From: Kalaharituber pfeilii
Taxonomy: Eukaryota; Ascomycota; Pezizomycetes; Pezizales; Pezizaceae
Assembly: GCA_015179045.1 (NCBI GenBank)
Contig: WHUZ01000048.1
Coordinates: 248,001 to 312,000 of the forward strand
Direction: 5' to 3'
DNA: 64,000 nt
Shown: one piece after another, positions 47,186-57,730 of the stretch
Numbering within the stretch: the stretch's first letter is position 1
Layout of the letters: every line of letters starts with the position of its first letter
Position numbers and translations under genes: made by a program
The notes under the pieces: model-generated
Told to the model about the DNA's origin: nothing
Databases searched by the model: none
The model's input: the letters and a program-made list of their open reading frames with translations, nothing else

Positions 47186-47737
47186 TTTTATATTTCTAGT
47201 AAAGGACTTACATCTATTTGCGCTGTCCTCATACGTAGGTATAGGACTGTTGGTGCTGCAAGTCCCAAATTCGTTATGTCAGCTGTCCGGATACTTCTGA
47301 CATAATAAAATCCACACTGAGTGTCATAGCCAAGCATACGAAAATATGCTAGTTTATGCCCAAAACTGCATAGCGCATATTATGCATTTATCCCCTGTCT
47401 GGATACTTATTTTTTCGGCTACTATAGTGTGGCCATCAAATATCCTCCAAATATTCAGGCATGCCTGCTGTATATTCTGCAATTTACCTCATGTTGCTAG
47501 CATGCCTGATGCTGAAGATATTGCATGTGGAAGTTGTACGAGGAGGAGTGCCAAGAGATCGGTCACTAATAGGTGCTCGGTCACTAATAGGTAAGCGACA
47601 GTAAAGAGGATATAATCACCATAGGAAATAAGACCATAGAATCATGAAACGTCATGGCCACAGCTCAGGTTGCATATGTTCAGCACACCTAACCATTATG
47701 CATGATGTTTCACTTCAGCGCTGCATATTCTCCAACA

Positions 47738-48602
47738 CTGTCTTTCACCACAACCCGACGTGCACCACGTCCCGACGCACGTTTTGCACCAAACTGACTG
47801 TGCGCGACAACATACAATTCAACCACCAGAACAGAATTCTGTATGCCTTTTTCAGGGATAATAAATAAAGGGTCATTCTTCTCTTTTAATACCTGTATTT
47901 ACCCTGAGAAGACATTGTGGTCGATTAATGGCACCATGAGTTTTTCATTGATGTCTTGGCATGCATTTATATGGAATTCCCATACAAAGTGCACCGGAGG
48001 GTAGGATGCACTACTTCCCGTCAACGCTCACCATAATGACTACCTATAGAATTGTGGCTAGAGAGTCTCCCCAATAGGGCTCTTAATAATTAGTGCTTCG
48101 ATTGGCTTGATGTTGTTTAATGCCTAGTTCATACATCAAATTGCCATTTCCAGTAGTTTTCCAATACAATTATTGCATACAATTTCTATGAGAATATGAA
48201 TTTTGTGAATAACTCTACCACTTCTTTGGAAATTATCTTGATGTGTTTCTCACATCTTTGAATAAGATAAAATACTGGTATTCAAGTATCCTACTATTTT
48301 AATTTCAAATTTAATTCAGGTGTGATAAGTGGAATTCAATACTACTGATATCACAGTGAAAAATATATGCCAAGCCTATTCCAATTTATGATGCGAATTT
48401 CATGAATGATAAATCCCTTCAAAGCAACATATCTGAAGAAGCTAAGGTGTGGAATATGAATAATAGTCCTTGATTTAACCAGTCTACAAATTGCATGCAA
48501 AATTCTATTCTGGTGGTTGAGATATATGTTGTCGCGCACAGTCAGTTTTGGTGTAAAACGTGCGTCGGGACGTGGCGTACGTCGCGTTGTGGTGAATTAC
48601 AG
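47738..48602. mobile_element. TA-target inverted-repeat element (family W, copy 1) abutting NLR-2
   Basis: Inverted ends of more than 90 bp (CTGT(C/A)(T/A)TTCACCACAAC ..., CGTCCCGACGCACGTTTT, GACTGTGCGCGACAACATA). The right flank is TA and the left is CA, a decayed duplication. The inner part shares GGTCGATTAATGGCA with copy 3. Its right end lies 27 bp from the NLR-2 stop codon, so it very likely forms the 3' UTR or poly-A region of that gene. Confidence 0.85.
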
Positions 48603-48629
48603 TAGCCTTATTACCTTCTTTCCCCTATA

Positions 48630-51600
48630 TTACCACCCCGTCGCTGCCCTTTCCAACAACTTCCCAATCCCCACTCGCCCTTTTTTCGCAGCCAGATACT
48701 TAGGCGTCCTCCCTTTCACATCCGGCACATTCATCTCCCTCCTCACGATCTCATGCTGCAGCAGTGCCTTCACAACCCTCTTGTGTCCTCCGGTCACTGC
48801 ACACGACAATGGCGTCTTACCCTTGCTATTTTGCACTACGCAATTCACCTTCCACACTGGGAGTGCCAGCAAGAGTTGCACTATATCCGAATGGCCCTTA
48901 GATGACGCGACGCACAGTGGTGTATTTCCATTGTGGCTACGTAGGTCCGGGTCACCCTTCGAGGTCAATAGGATCTGCAGACAGCTGACGTACCCGTGAC
49001 GCGAGGCAATGTGGAACGCGGTTTCGCCCACGCGGTTTTGGGAATTGGGATTAATAGAAGGGTGCGCTAGAAGGACGCGAATGATGTCGAGGTGCTTATA
49101 TTTGACAGCGAGAGAAAGCGGGGTATTACCGTCTTGGTCGCTGGAGTTGATATCTATCTTTCCGGCATCATGGGCGAGGAGGAGGGTCACCACGTCCAAA
49201 TGGCCTTCTTTAGAAGCTATGGAGAGAGGGCTGTGGCCCAGATCGTCCGGCAAGTCAGGCTTTACCTCGGGCTTCGAGAGAAGGAGACGGACAACGAAAG
49301 TGTGCCTGGCGTGAGCAGCAAGCCAAATAGGTGTCTGGCCCCAGTCAGCCTGCGAGTTTGGGTCCACATCATCCCGTGTCAGCAGTATCTCAACGATCTC
49401 TGTGTGACCCTTTGATGCCGCCCAGGAAAGCGGTGTGCGACCATCATCGTCTCTAATGTCTGGCCGGATATCTTCCCGAGTAAGCAATAGCTTCACGAGC
49501 TCCACACTTCCACTACTAGCCATGAGCGTTAACACTGTCCGGTCGTGTGCATCTTCTTTCACATTCGGGTCAATGTCAGGCCGGGCAATGAGTATCCGCA
49601 TTACATTCTCATGACCACCAGCGGCCGCGAGTGACAACGCAGTTTCTCCGTTTTTACATTCGGCCCGGGGATCAACATCCTCCCGGGCTAGTAATAACTC
49701 AACAACATCTGCGTGCCCTTCAGCTGCAGCCCACATAAACGGAGTGCGTGTAGACGTGTCAGCACAATCCGTCTCGACATCAGGTCGTGTACACAGCCAC
49801 TTTACGATATCTGTGTGTCCTTTTCTCGCAGCGATTGACAACGGGGTTTGGAGAGAGCTGCTCTTGAAGTTGGACAGGCCCTTGTCCGTGTCCATTATCA
49901 ACCGTAGAATATTCGCCATACCAAAGGACGCGGCGACCAACACTGGCTCAGAATCGTGCGCGACAAGCTTGAGCGCCTCCATGCTGTAGGCGAAGTGCCT
50001 TTGTACGATCTTGGCATGAGTAGCCGCGCTGTAGGCGAAGGACCTCCGCACGACCTTAGCTAGAACGACTTGCATGGCAAAGAACAGGTTGCGACGCTTT
50101 CGGTACAGAAAATCAAGGGCAAGGTATTGAATGATCTGGTGTTCGTCACTGAAGCGGACGTGTGTGCCCCAGTTTCTTGCTGCATATTTGAGTAGCGCAT
50201 ACCTCTTTGCTCGCTCTTCGGCATCCTGCCAGCCACCACAGAGCTCGGAAAAGTCGTCGAACGAGAGGTAGGTGATGCAGATCGCTGCGATACTGGTATG
50301 CATGTTGGGAAAAAGAGATTTGCTATAACGGTCAAAGTACTCCTGGGCAGTGTAGTGAACTAGTCTGACATATCGCTTGTTGTCCGCCGCTGGCCCGTCG
50401 ATGGCAATAAGCCCACAGCATGCGGCAACGAGGGAGCTTTCCTCGAGGAGAGCGTCAGGATCCAATTTGGTGGCACCGGGCTCAGTTGCCAAGGCATGTC
50501 GAAGTGCGTCTACCGTGAGAGGCTTGAGGCAGCCGGTCACCCACATCAACACCCGCGTGGCTACTTCCGAGCATTCTTTACCTTGCGATTGGATCCTCTT
50601 CATTGTAACGTCGTAGGTATCATTGAGACCGTCTGGTAAGCTTTGCAATGCCTCACGAACCTGCTTCAGGGTGTGCTTTGTTGCCACGGTATCCATGTTT
50701 AGTTTGGCTAAAAGAAACCTAGGGAGTGTCAGCATCGTTAGGATACACCCAAATGCGGTAGCTGTATGACACTCTTACATGCCATGAGCCTTTTGAGCTA
50801 TTTTATCGACAATTTGAGAGCGAAGCAGAGGGTCCTTGCGGCAAAGCGAAAGTAATCTTTGCTTCTTCTGAATCCGTGTTTCTAAGTATACTCTCACATC
50901 ACGGTCGGTGGCTTTAACATCCACACGGTCGCCACTTGTGAATAGGAGATTGCCTTCAAACCCCACGTCCCTAGAGGTAACCATTAAACTCACATTTCCT
51001 AGTGCCATCATGTGTTGAAGTTCGGCCAGAAGCTCTTCTCGTTCATCCGATAAACATTCGTCCATTGCATCAAGAACTATAAATATTCGCTTATACTGAG
51101 GGATGAAAAAGCGAAGTAAATCCGCAAAGTCTGATAATGATGGCCGAGTCATGAGGTTATTGTGAGTTCGCCATAGATCTACAAGTGCAGGCGGCAAGAT
51201 GGGTGGAAAGAGCGGACTGATATCAAGTGCTAACTGCTGGAGAAGACTTCCCAAAATATTTGTGGCTGTCTGCTGAGCCTGTGCTTTATAATTGAAGTAT
51301 GCAAACGTGATGCCAACGCGGTCCCTTTTCAGCTCCTTTTGGAGATAGTGGATTACCATCGAGCTTGAATTGTCAGCAACGTAGGAGTTACGGAAAGTAG
51401 CAAGCAGTTACATACGTCAAGATAGTCTTACCCGCACCCGCTTCAATGCCAAGAGCAAAGTCAGCATCGGCGAACCTCAGTGCTTATAAGTCGATCATAC
51501 GTATTCCTGGACAATATAATGTAGGCTTGTCGCCATCCAACCACTCCTGGAACGCTGCATTCGCTAATAACCAGCTTCCAGTCCCACGTTCCCAACAAGA

Positions 51601-52399
51601 GTAGGCATCCGCCTGGGCGCCTTGGAAGCTAAGTGGTGATAACCACTCGAGAACCTCTTTGCGACTTTCAAGGATCTGCTGCTCCTGTAGGGCTGACAAT
51701 TTTGACAATATCAGCATTTGCATACGGACTGATGGGAAACATGATCTGTGCATACTTTGGTTCGTTTGATTTACTTCCGTTGTGAGCTCTATTTTCATGA
51801 TACCTATTTCATTGGCAATATCTCTAACTCCAAATTGAAGTGTTGTAAGACTTCCAGCTATCCTCCGGGACAGTTCCCTAGAGACAGTCTAAGTTCACAT
51901 TAACTAGTTTTATAGTTGCGGAACAAGTGGCTTACGCGTGGTCATTTATCAATCCCAATTGAATCCATGTCTTGTATCGTTCTAAAGTTGTGATTATTTC
52001 GATGATCTCCTGACGTTGAAACGGCCAAAGTAGCTCTTTAGCCACAACCCTGGATCTGATCTTAGCCAACATGCCGAATTTCAAATCCACGCTCCGTCGA
52101 CCTTCTCTTTCATTTGGCATGAGTTTGGTCCATATCGTACCCATCAGCGATTGAAGCTGTTCAATCGGGCCGCCTGGACAAGTAAGTAGCTTGGTACATT
52201 TGGCCCACTCCTCCTCTGAACCTCGGCTCCACGCTTCATTTTTAAAACTGGATAAAAGCCCAGATATACAAACGATTTCGGCCAGCAGCAAACGCCTTTC
52301 TTTTGGTGCGTCTTTGATTCCTTGGAGATATGTTGTTGCTTTGCTGGCGAGTTCAATGATGGCGAGTATGCTCGCAGCAAGACCAACTGCTTCTGCCAT
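48630..52399 (-). CDS. NLR-2: NACHT-ankyrin STAND protein
   Basis: Five exons: 52399-51936, 51877-51501, 51440-51416, 51363-50779, 50718-48630. Their sum, 3540 nt, is in phase and gives 1179 residues. Residues 1-155 form the N-terminal helical domain (MAEAVGLAASILAIIELASK), followed by a helical linker to WLSPLSF. The Walker A loop GIPGAGKT (about 281-288) is completed by a 25-nt exon. Walker B IFIVLDAMDEC lies near 385 and VTSRD near 420. The winged-helix part ends VRLVHYTAQEYF at about 600. Twelve ankyrin repeats run from about 775 to the end, e.g. GRTPLSWAASKGHTEIVEIL. NLR-1 is a close paralogue with the same intron positions. All introns are 52-60 nt with CTGAC or similar branch sites. 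No defect is seen, so the gene should be functional. Confidence 0.94.
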
Positions 52400-52580
52400 C
52401 CGTGGCGATTCCTGGCTATATAGTTTCAACCGCCTGCGCAATGTGTCGAGTTCCTGTCTTTGTCACAGTATAGTTCATCAAAGGTACCGCCAGCTATTGA
52501 TGCTGGGCTGGGAAGAGCTCTGTAGCGGCAAAACTGCTAATTGAACATGTTCAAATGTTCATCTCATCGCCCCCACGCTG

Positions 52581-52967
52581 GGCTGCGGCAGAAGTGGAAG
52601 AAACTGCGCGCGGCGGAGAGAAGGGAACCAGGCTTCGGAGGGGTGCGGTGATGAGGTGGAGCAGGGGAGCAGCTACCACCTTCACAAGACTGAGAACGGG
52701 GAAGAAGTCGACGTGCTGGAGGAATTTTTTAGGTCGCTGAGAGCATGAAGGGAAGGGGAGGGGGCGTTATTTTGCTTGTTCGAAGATGGCGGCGGAGGCT
52801 TGATGTAGCTATTTTTAGTGCCACGGGGAGGTGCGGCGGGGAGGGGTGAGATTTTCGTATGTAGAGTAGGTGGTGGAAGGGTAGTTAGATAAGCCTGCCT
52901 CTGGGCTTTGAGGGTGCAGACCTGTCATGGCGAAGAGCTGCAAGCGGGGTCATGTGATAAAAAAAAA
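52581..52967 (+). mobile_element. LINE 3' fragment with ORF2 C-terminus (type B)
   Basis: 387 bp flanked by ATCGCCCCCACGCT (52567-52580 and 52968-52981). It encodes MRWSRGAATTFTRLRTGKKS, the conserved TRLRTGK segment of LINE ORF2, and ends in the type-B tail AAGCCTGCCTCTGGGCTTTG ... GTCATGTGAT plus A-run. This ties the type-B tail to a LINE with an ORF2. Confidence 0.85.
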
Positions 52968-53220
52968 AATCGCCCCCACGCTTTGCACTGCCTGCTCTTC
53001 TGACATACCTGCCTTACATGCAGTTGTGGGGAGGATGCACATAAGCATCAGTAAGAAGCCATGTGCGTGCTGGGCAGCGCTTCCCAATCCCTTGTTGCTG
53101 AATAAATTTTGGAACTGGGGATGTGTGCACCACGTTTGTGAAGAGGCCTCGACCAAGCACGTGATTTTGGGGTGGCATTGCCTATTTATTGTTCGCGCTA
53201 TCCAAAACATAGAAACTGCA

Positions 53221-53222
<2 letters not shown>

Positions 53223-53255
<33 letters not shown>

Positions 53256-53293
53256 TCATTACTCGCTTACCGTCCTAAGGGCTATGGCGAGGT
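53223..53293 (-). mobile_element. Ultra-short poly-A stump (type A)
   Basis: A T-run of about 30, then ATATCATTACTCGCTTACCG and TCCTAAGGGCTATGGCGAGG. AACTGCAAG flanks it (53214-53222 and 53294-53302), a 9-bp duplication. Confidence 0.85.
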
Positions 53294-53302
53294 AACTGCA
53301 AG

Positions 53303-54149
53303 TTTGGTCAGGCATCGTCTTTTGTGCCAGCACCAATCGCGAGATTGGAACCGAGGAAATACTTCAGGAGTTGAGAGTTGTGAGGTTGGCGGAACTATAA
53401 CGCAAGAGAACTGAAGTAGAAATGAAGAATGGAGAAAAGTACAAAGGTACTAGCATGTGGCCACCTCGCGACCGCGAGGGTGAGTGTAGGTGTAGCGGTA
53501 GTGGATAAGGGACCCGTAAAGTCGGCGTCAAGTGACTGTACACTCTTTACCAGTTCCATGACCGTACAATCTCGTTTCTCTGCATTTATTCATATCGGTA
53601 TATTCTCATTGTTATTTATAATATCACGTAATCCCACTCCTGCATCCACGGAGCTCTAGTATTAATTTTATATATTTTGTGGAGTATAATGCTAATAATT
53701 GTAGAACCTATGGATAGCGAAACCCTCGTTACAGCCCATAAACTCTACCTAAATTCCGGTTAATATCTACCCACAATGATATTGCTCAGATGTCCAGCAT
53801 ATGCCCTTTTAGGTGTATCCAGCTTCCTTATCCGCCCTCTAGACCCACGTATAAATGCTATGCAAGTGAGAATATTAACAGGTATAAGGTAATTGAAAGG
53901 TTACAAAAGGATATAACTAATACAGCTGGAATGATGGCAAGAGGATATAAGAAAGTGGAAGAATTGAAGGCTGAGGGTGATGATGAAGAGTAGACATAGC
54001 TATCGCTATCTATAGAGTGCTTGCGATTTAAAAAACAGTAAAGGGTGGGGAATGGAGCCTGAGTCAGTAGGTACTGTAGTAGCCGATGATTGTAACCTTT
54101 GGCAGGTGCACCCCGCCATGCTGTACCAGTCTAGCACATTCTTTTTTTG
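53303..54149. other. No gene supported
   Basis: A 67-codon frame at 53790-53993 (+) ends in a charged helix (RYKVIERLQKDITNTAG) but has no other support. The rest is AT-rich spacer. Confidence 0.35.
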
Positions 54150-55084
54150 CCCCTCTCACACCATCGAGAGTAATCTGCCATACCTGTAAAATTGTAAATT
54201 GGGCGCATTTTGGCATATCTCGCACCATCAAAGCAGGTCTTGTTGTATCTGTCAAATTAAGCCATACCGCCTCACTTTGCACCATAGAAAGGGGCCAGCC
54301 TTAACTGTGAATTGAGCTTATTTTACCATGTTCCACACTGCCAGGTGGGTCCTGCCGTACCTGTCAAATTTGGCTCATTCTGCTGTTCTTACATTGTGGA
54401 AAGAGTCTGGTGATACTTGTCAACTTGAGCTCATTCTGCCTCATCTCACGCTATCGAAAGGAAGCTATCATACCCTGTTAAATTGAGCTCATTCTGCCTC
54501 ATCTCACATCATCGAGAGAGACTGCCATTCCTATTAAATTCGGCTCATTCTGCTGTATCTCACATTTTTGAGGAGCTGTCATGCCTGTCAAATTATGCTC
54601 GCCCTGCTGTATCTCATGTTAGCAAGAGAGATCTACCAATCCCTGTCAAATTCGGCTTATTCTGCTGCATCTCCCAGGCTGAAATAGACCTGCCATACCT
54701 GTCAAATTCGACTCTCGTTCTGCTGCATCTTGTACTATCGAATAACTATCAAATTGTGCTCATTCTGCTATATCTTACAATGCGGAAAGAGTCCTATTAT
54801 ACCTGTCAAATTTGGCTCACTCTGTTACTCTCCTGTGGAAAGGTGCTACTATACCTATCAAATTGAGTTCGTTTTACTACATCTCACGCTGGTAAGAGAG
54901 GTGTGCCATACTTATGAGATTTGGCTCATTCTTTTGTATCTCGTGCCATAGAAGAGTCTTGCCATACCTATATACTTGTTAAAGTTAGTTTATTCTACTG
55001 TATCTTGTATTGTCAAGGGAGACCTACACACCGGTCCAATTGAGTTCATTTTGCTGCATCTCGTGCTATCAAGAGAGACCTACT

Positions 55085-55145
55085 CTTTTTTTTTTTTTTT
55101 TTAATTTCACGTAACTCCGCTTGCAGCTATTCACCATGGCAGGGC
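55085..55145 (-). mobile_element. Short LINE stump (type B), 14-bp duplication
   Basis: A T-run plus AATTTCACGTAACTCCGCTT ... CCATGGCAGGGC; AAGAGAGACCTACT on both sides (55071-55084, 55146-55159). Confidence 0.9.
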
Positions 55146-55542
55146 AAGAGAGACCTACTATACCTGTCAAATTCAGCTCATTCTGGCATGATTCTGCTGC
55201 TCTTACGCTATGGAAAGAGTCCTGTAATACTTGTCAACTTGAGCTCATTCGGCCACATCTTGCGCCATTGAGAGAAAGCTGTCATACCTATTAAATTGAG
55301 CTTATTCTGCCTCATTTTTCTCGGTCAAGGTCATATCTGTCAACTTGACCACATCTTACGCCATTGAGGGAGACTGTTATACCTATTAAATTCGGCTTAT
55401 TCTGCTGCATCTCACACCATTGAGGAGCTATCATACCTGTAAAGTGCCTGTAAAATTCGGCTCATTTTGCTGCATCTTGCGAGGTAATATAGACCTACCA
55501 TACCTATCACATTTGACTCGTTCTGCTGCATGTCGCACTATT

Positions 55543-55665
55543 GAGGAGCTGCCGTGCCTGTCGAATTGAGGAGCTGCCATGCCTGTCAAATTGAGGAGCT
55601 GTCGTGCCTATCAAATTGAGGAGCTGTCGTGCCTGTTAAATTGAGGAGCTGTTGTGCCTGTCAAA
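55543..55665. repeat. Five-copy 25-bp sub-array
   Basis: GAGGAGCTGCCGTGCCTGTC + GAATT, repeated five times with few changes. It derives from a part of the 56-bp unit and was amplified separately. Confidence 0.85.
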
Positions 55666-55935
55666 GTACCTGTCAAATTCGGCTCATTTTGCTGCATCTC
55701 GCGGGGTGAAATGGACCTACCATACCTGTCAAATTTGACTCGTTCTGCTGCACCTCACACCATTGAGGAGCTGTCGTGCCTGTCAAAGTGCCTATCAAAT
55801 TCAGCTCATTTTGCTGTATCTCGCGAGGTGAAATGGACCTACCATACCTGTCAAATTTGACTTGTTCAGCTGCATCTCGTGCCATCCATTACCAGTCAAC
55901 TTGTACTCTTATACCTGTTAAATTCAGCACACTCT

Positions 55936-56008
55936 AGTCATGTACCTAAACATCGCCATAGCCCTTAGGGCGGCATGCGATTAATGAAATAAAAAAAAAA
56001 AAAAAAAA
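55936..56008 (+). mobile_element. Poly-A stump (type A)
   Basis: CATCGCCATAGCCCTTAGGG ... GATTAATGAAAT plus A-run. TCAGCACACTCT / TCAGCTCACTCT on either side (55924-55935, 56009-56020) may be a duplication with one mismatch, although the repeat array itself could cause the similarity. Confidence 0.65.
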
Positions 56009-56403
56009 TCAGCTCACTCTGTTACTATTGTGCTATGGAAAGCTGCTGCTGTACCTGTCAAATTGAACTCGTTATGCTTCATCTCCGGATAGTGAGAGAG
56101 ATATATCATACCTATAAACTTTGGCTCATTCTTCTGTATCTTATGCCGAGTATGTTGAGGTTCTGGAGAATGTGAACATTTCACATAAAGGGATTGCAGT
56201 GATAGATACGGCCAATTGCAACTCCTCATTGTCGTGGTGTCTATTTCCGTGAAGGTTGATTCCATACGAAATGTGATGGAAACTCTTGATATAGGTATTG
56301 TCGGACGTTTGGCATATTCCACATTAATATGTGCCTTATGACGAAGGTTCAGGGGTATGTTGAGGTTCAGGAGTATGTGAACATTTCACTCAGTACGTTG
56401 ATA

Positions 56404-57491
56404 TGGTATTCGTGGTTGTCGCCAAGGTCTTTTTTGACAGGGGTTCGGTGTACGCCAAGAGGGATGTAACTCAGTACTATAATAGATGGTATTCGTGGTT
56501 GTCGCCAAGGTCTTTTTTGACAGGGGTTCGGTGTACGCCAAGAGGGATGTAACTCAGTACTATAATAGATGGTATTCGTGGTTGTCGCCAAGGTCTTTTT
56601 TGACAGGGGTTCGGTGTACGCCAAGAGGGATGTAACTCAGTACTATAATAGATGGTATTCGTGGTTGTCGCCAAGGTCTTTTTTGACAGGGGTTCGGTGT
56701 ACGCCAAGAGGGATGTAACTCAGTACTATAATAGATGGTATTCGTGGTTGTCGCCAAGGTCTTTTTTGACAGGGGTTCGGTGTACGCCAAGAGGGATGTA
56801 GCTCAGTACTATAATAGAAGATGGTATTCGCGGTTGTTGCCAAGGTCTTTTTTGACAGGGGTTAGGTGGACGCCAAGAGGGATGTAGCTCAGTACTATAA
56901 TAGATGGTATTCGTGGTTGTCGCCAAGGTCTTTTTTGACAGGGGTTCGGTGTACGCCAAGAGGGATGTAACTCAGTACTATAATAGATGGTATTCGTGGT
57001 TGTCGCCAAGGTCTTTTTTGACAGGGGTTCGGTGTACGCCAAGAGGGATGTAACTCAGTACTATAATAGATGGTATTCGTGGTTGTCGCCAAGGTCTTTT
57101 TTGACAGGGGTTCGGTGTACGCCAAGAGGGATGTAACTCAGTACTATAATAGATGGTATTCGTGGTTGTCGCCAAGGTCTTTTTTGACAGGGGTTCGGTG
57201 TACGCCAAGAGGGATGTAGCTCAGTACTATAATAGAAGATGGTATTCGCGGTTGTTGCCAAGGTCTTTTTTGACAGGGGTTAGGTGGACGCCAAGAGGGA
57301 TGTAGCTCAGTACTATAATAGATGGTATTCGTGGTTGTCGCCAAGGTCTTTTTTGACAGGGGTTCGGTGTACGCCAAGAGGGATGTAGCTCAGTACTATA
57401 ATAGAAGATGGTATTCGCGGTTGTTGCCAAGGTCTTTTTTGACAGGGGTTAGGTGGACGCCAAGAGGGATGTAGCTCAGTACTATAATAGA
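56404..57491. repeat. 83-bp minisatellite, 13 units with ordered variants
   Basis: Thirteen units beginning TGGTATTCG at 56404, 56487, 56570, 56653, 56736, 56822, 56905, 56988, 57071, 57154, 57240, 57323 and 57409. Most are 83 bp and nearly identical. Three variant units (56822, 57240, 57409: CGCGGTTGTTGCC, GTTAGGTGGACGCC) always follow an 86-bp unit that carries GTAGCTCAG and an extra AGA. As 83 is not divisible by three, the open frames seen here are not genes. The low divergence means recent homogenisation. Confidence 0.97.
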
Positions 57492-57730
57492 TTTCAGCAC
57501 CTCAATATTATCTGGGCAAAAAGATGACTGCAGATATCGTTGAATCGGACATGAAGCAGCCGTCAGCTTTGAGGTTAGATTATATGCGGTGGGAAATAGA
57601 GAGTTAACTTTTCACGCTTGAAGGTATCATGATAGTTGGGGAAAATCACGAAGAACGGAAAGATAAAGCGGAAGGTGGAAAATGAACCGAAGTGGAGGAT
57701 TTGAGATTTTAGTGTTTTAAGAGTAGAGTA

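Larger units (their letters stand above)
44355..47422 (-). mobile_element. Element Y, copy 2, split by element X copy 2
   Basis: Both ends read TAGCCGAAAAAATAAGTATCC inward. Its own sequence (44355-44428 and 46227-47422, about 1.27 kb) matches Y copy 1 in reverse complement. It keeps the terminus lost from copy 1. It lies within X copy 1 and holds X copy 2, so the order of events can be read. Confidence 0.8.
41822..47601. mobile_element. Element X, copy 1: long-inverted-repeat TA-target transposon, split by 4 kb of other elements
   Basis: Starts CTGTCGCTTACCTATTAGTG and ends in its complement at 47601, TA on both sides. Its own sequence is 41822-43415 plus 47423-47601; removing the insert and one TA rebuilds GTGTATATATAGTG as found unbroken in copy 2. 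The terminal repeats are about 400 bp, with a C-run polymorphism (15 C in one arm). The interior is very AT- and TpA-rich, with no intact transposase. Relative to copy 2 it is inverted. Confidence 0.85.
54150..56130. repeat. Diverged ~56-bp tandem array (about 30 units)
   Basis: The unit is roughly TCTCACACCATYGAGAGAGA + CCTGCCATACCTGTCAAATT + CGGCTCATTCTGCTGCA. Units differ by many substitutions and small indels, so the array is old. Two LINE stumps (55085-55145, 55936-56008) lie in it, and 55543-55665 is a sub-array of five 25-bp units. No frame is kept open. Confidence 0.85.

Noticed and set aside
53790..53993. 67-codon frame with a charged helix
   Set aside because: No neighbours, signals or homologous look to support it.
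56367..57430. Overlapping minus-strand frames of about 66-85 codons in the 83-bp array
   Set aside because: They arise from the repeat; the period is not a multiple of three and every unit restarts.
56404..57491. Regular repeats considered as a CRISPR array
   Set aside because: Whole units repeat without unique spacers, and the genome is eukaryotic.
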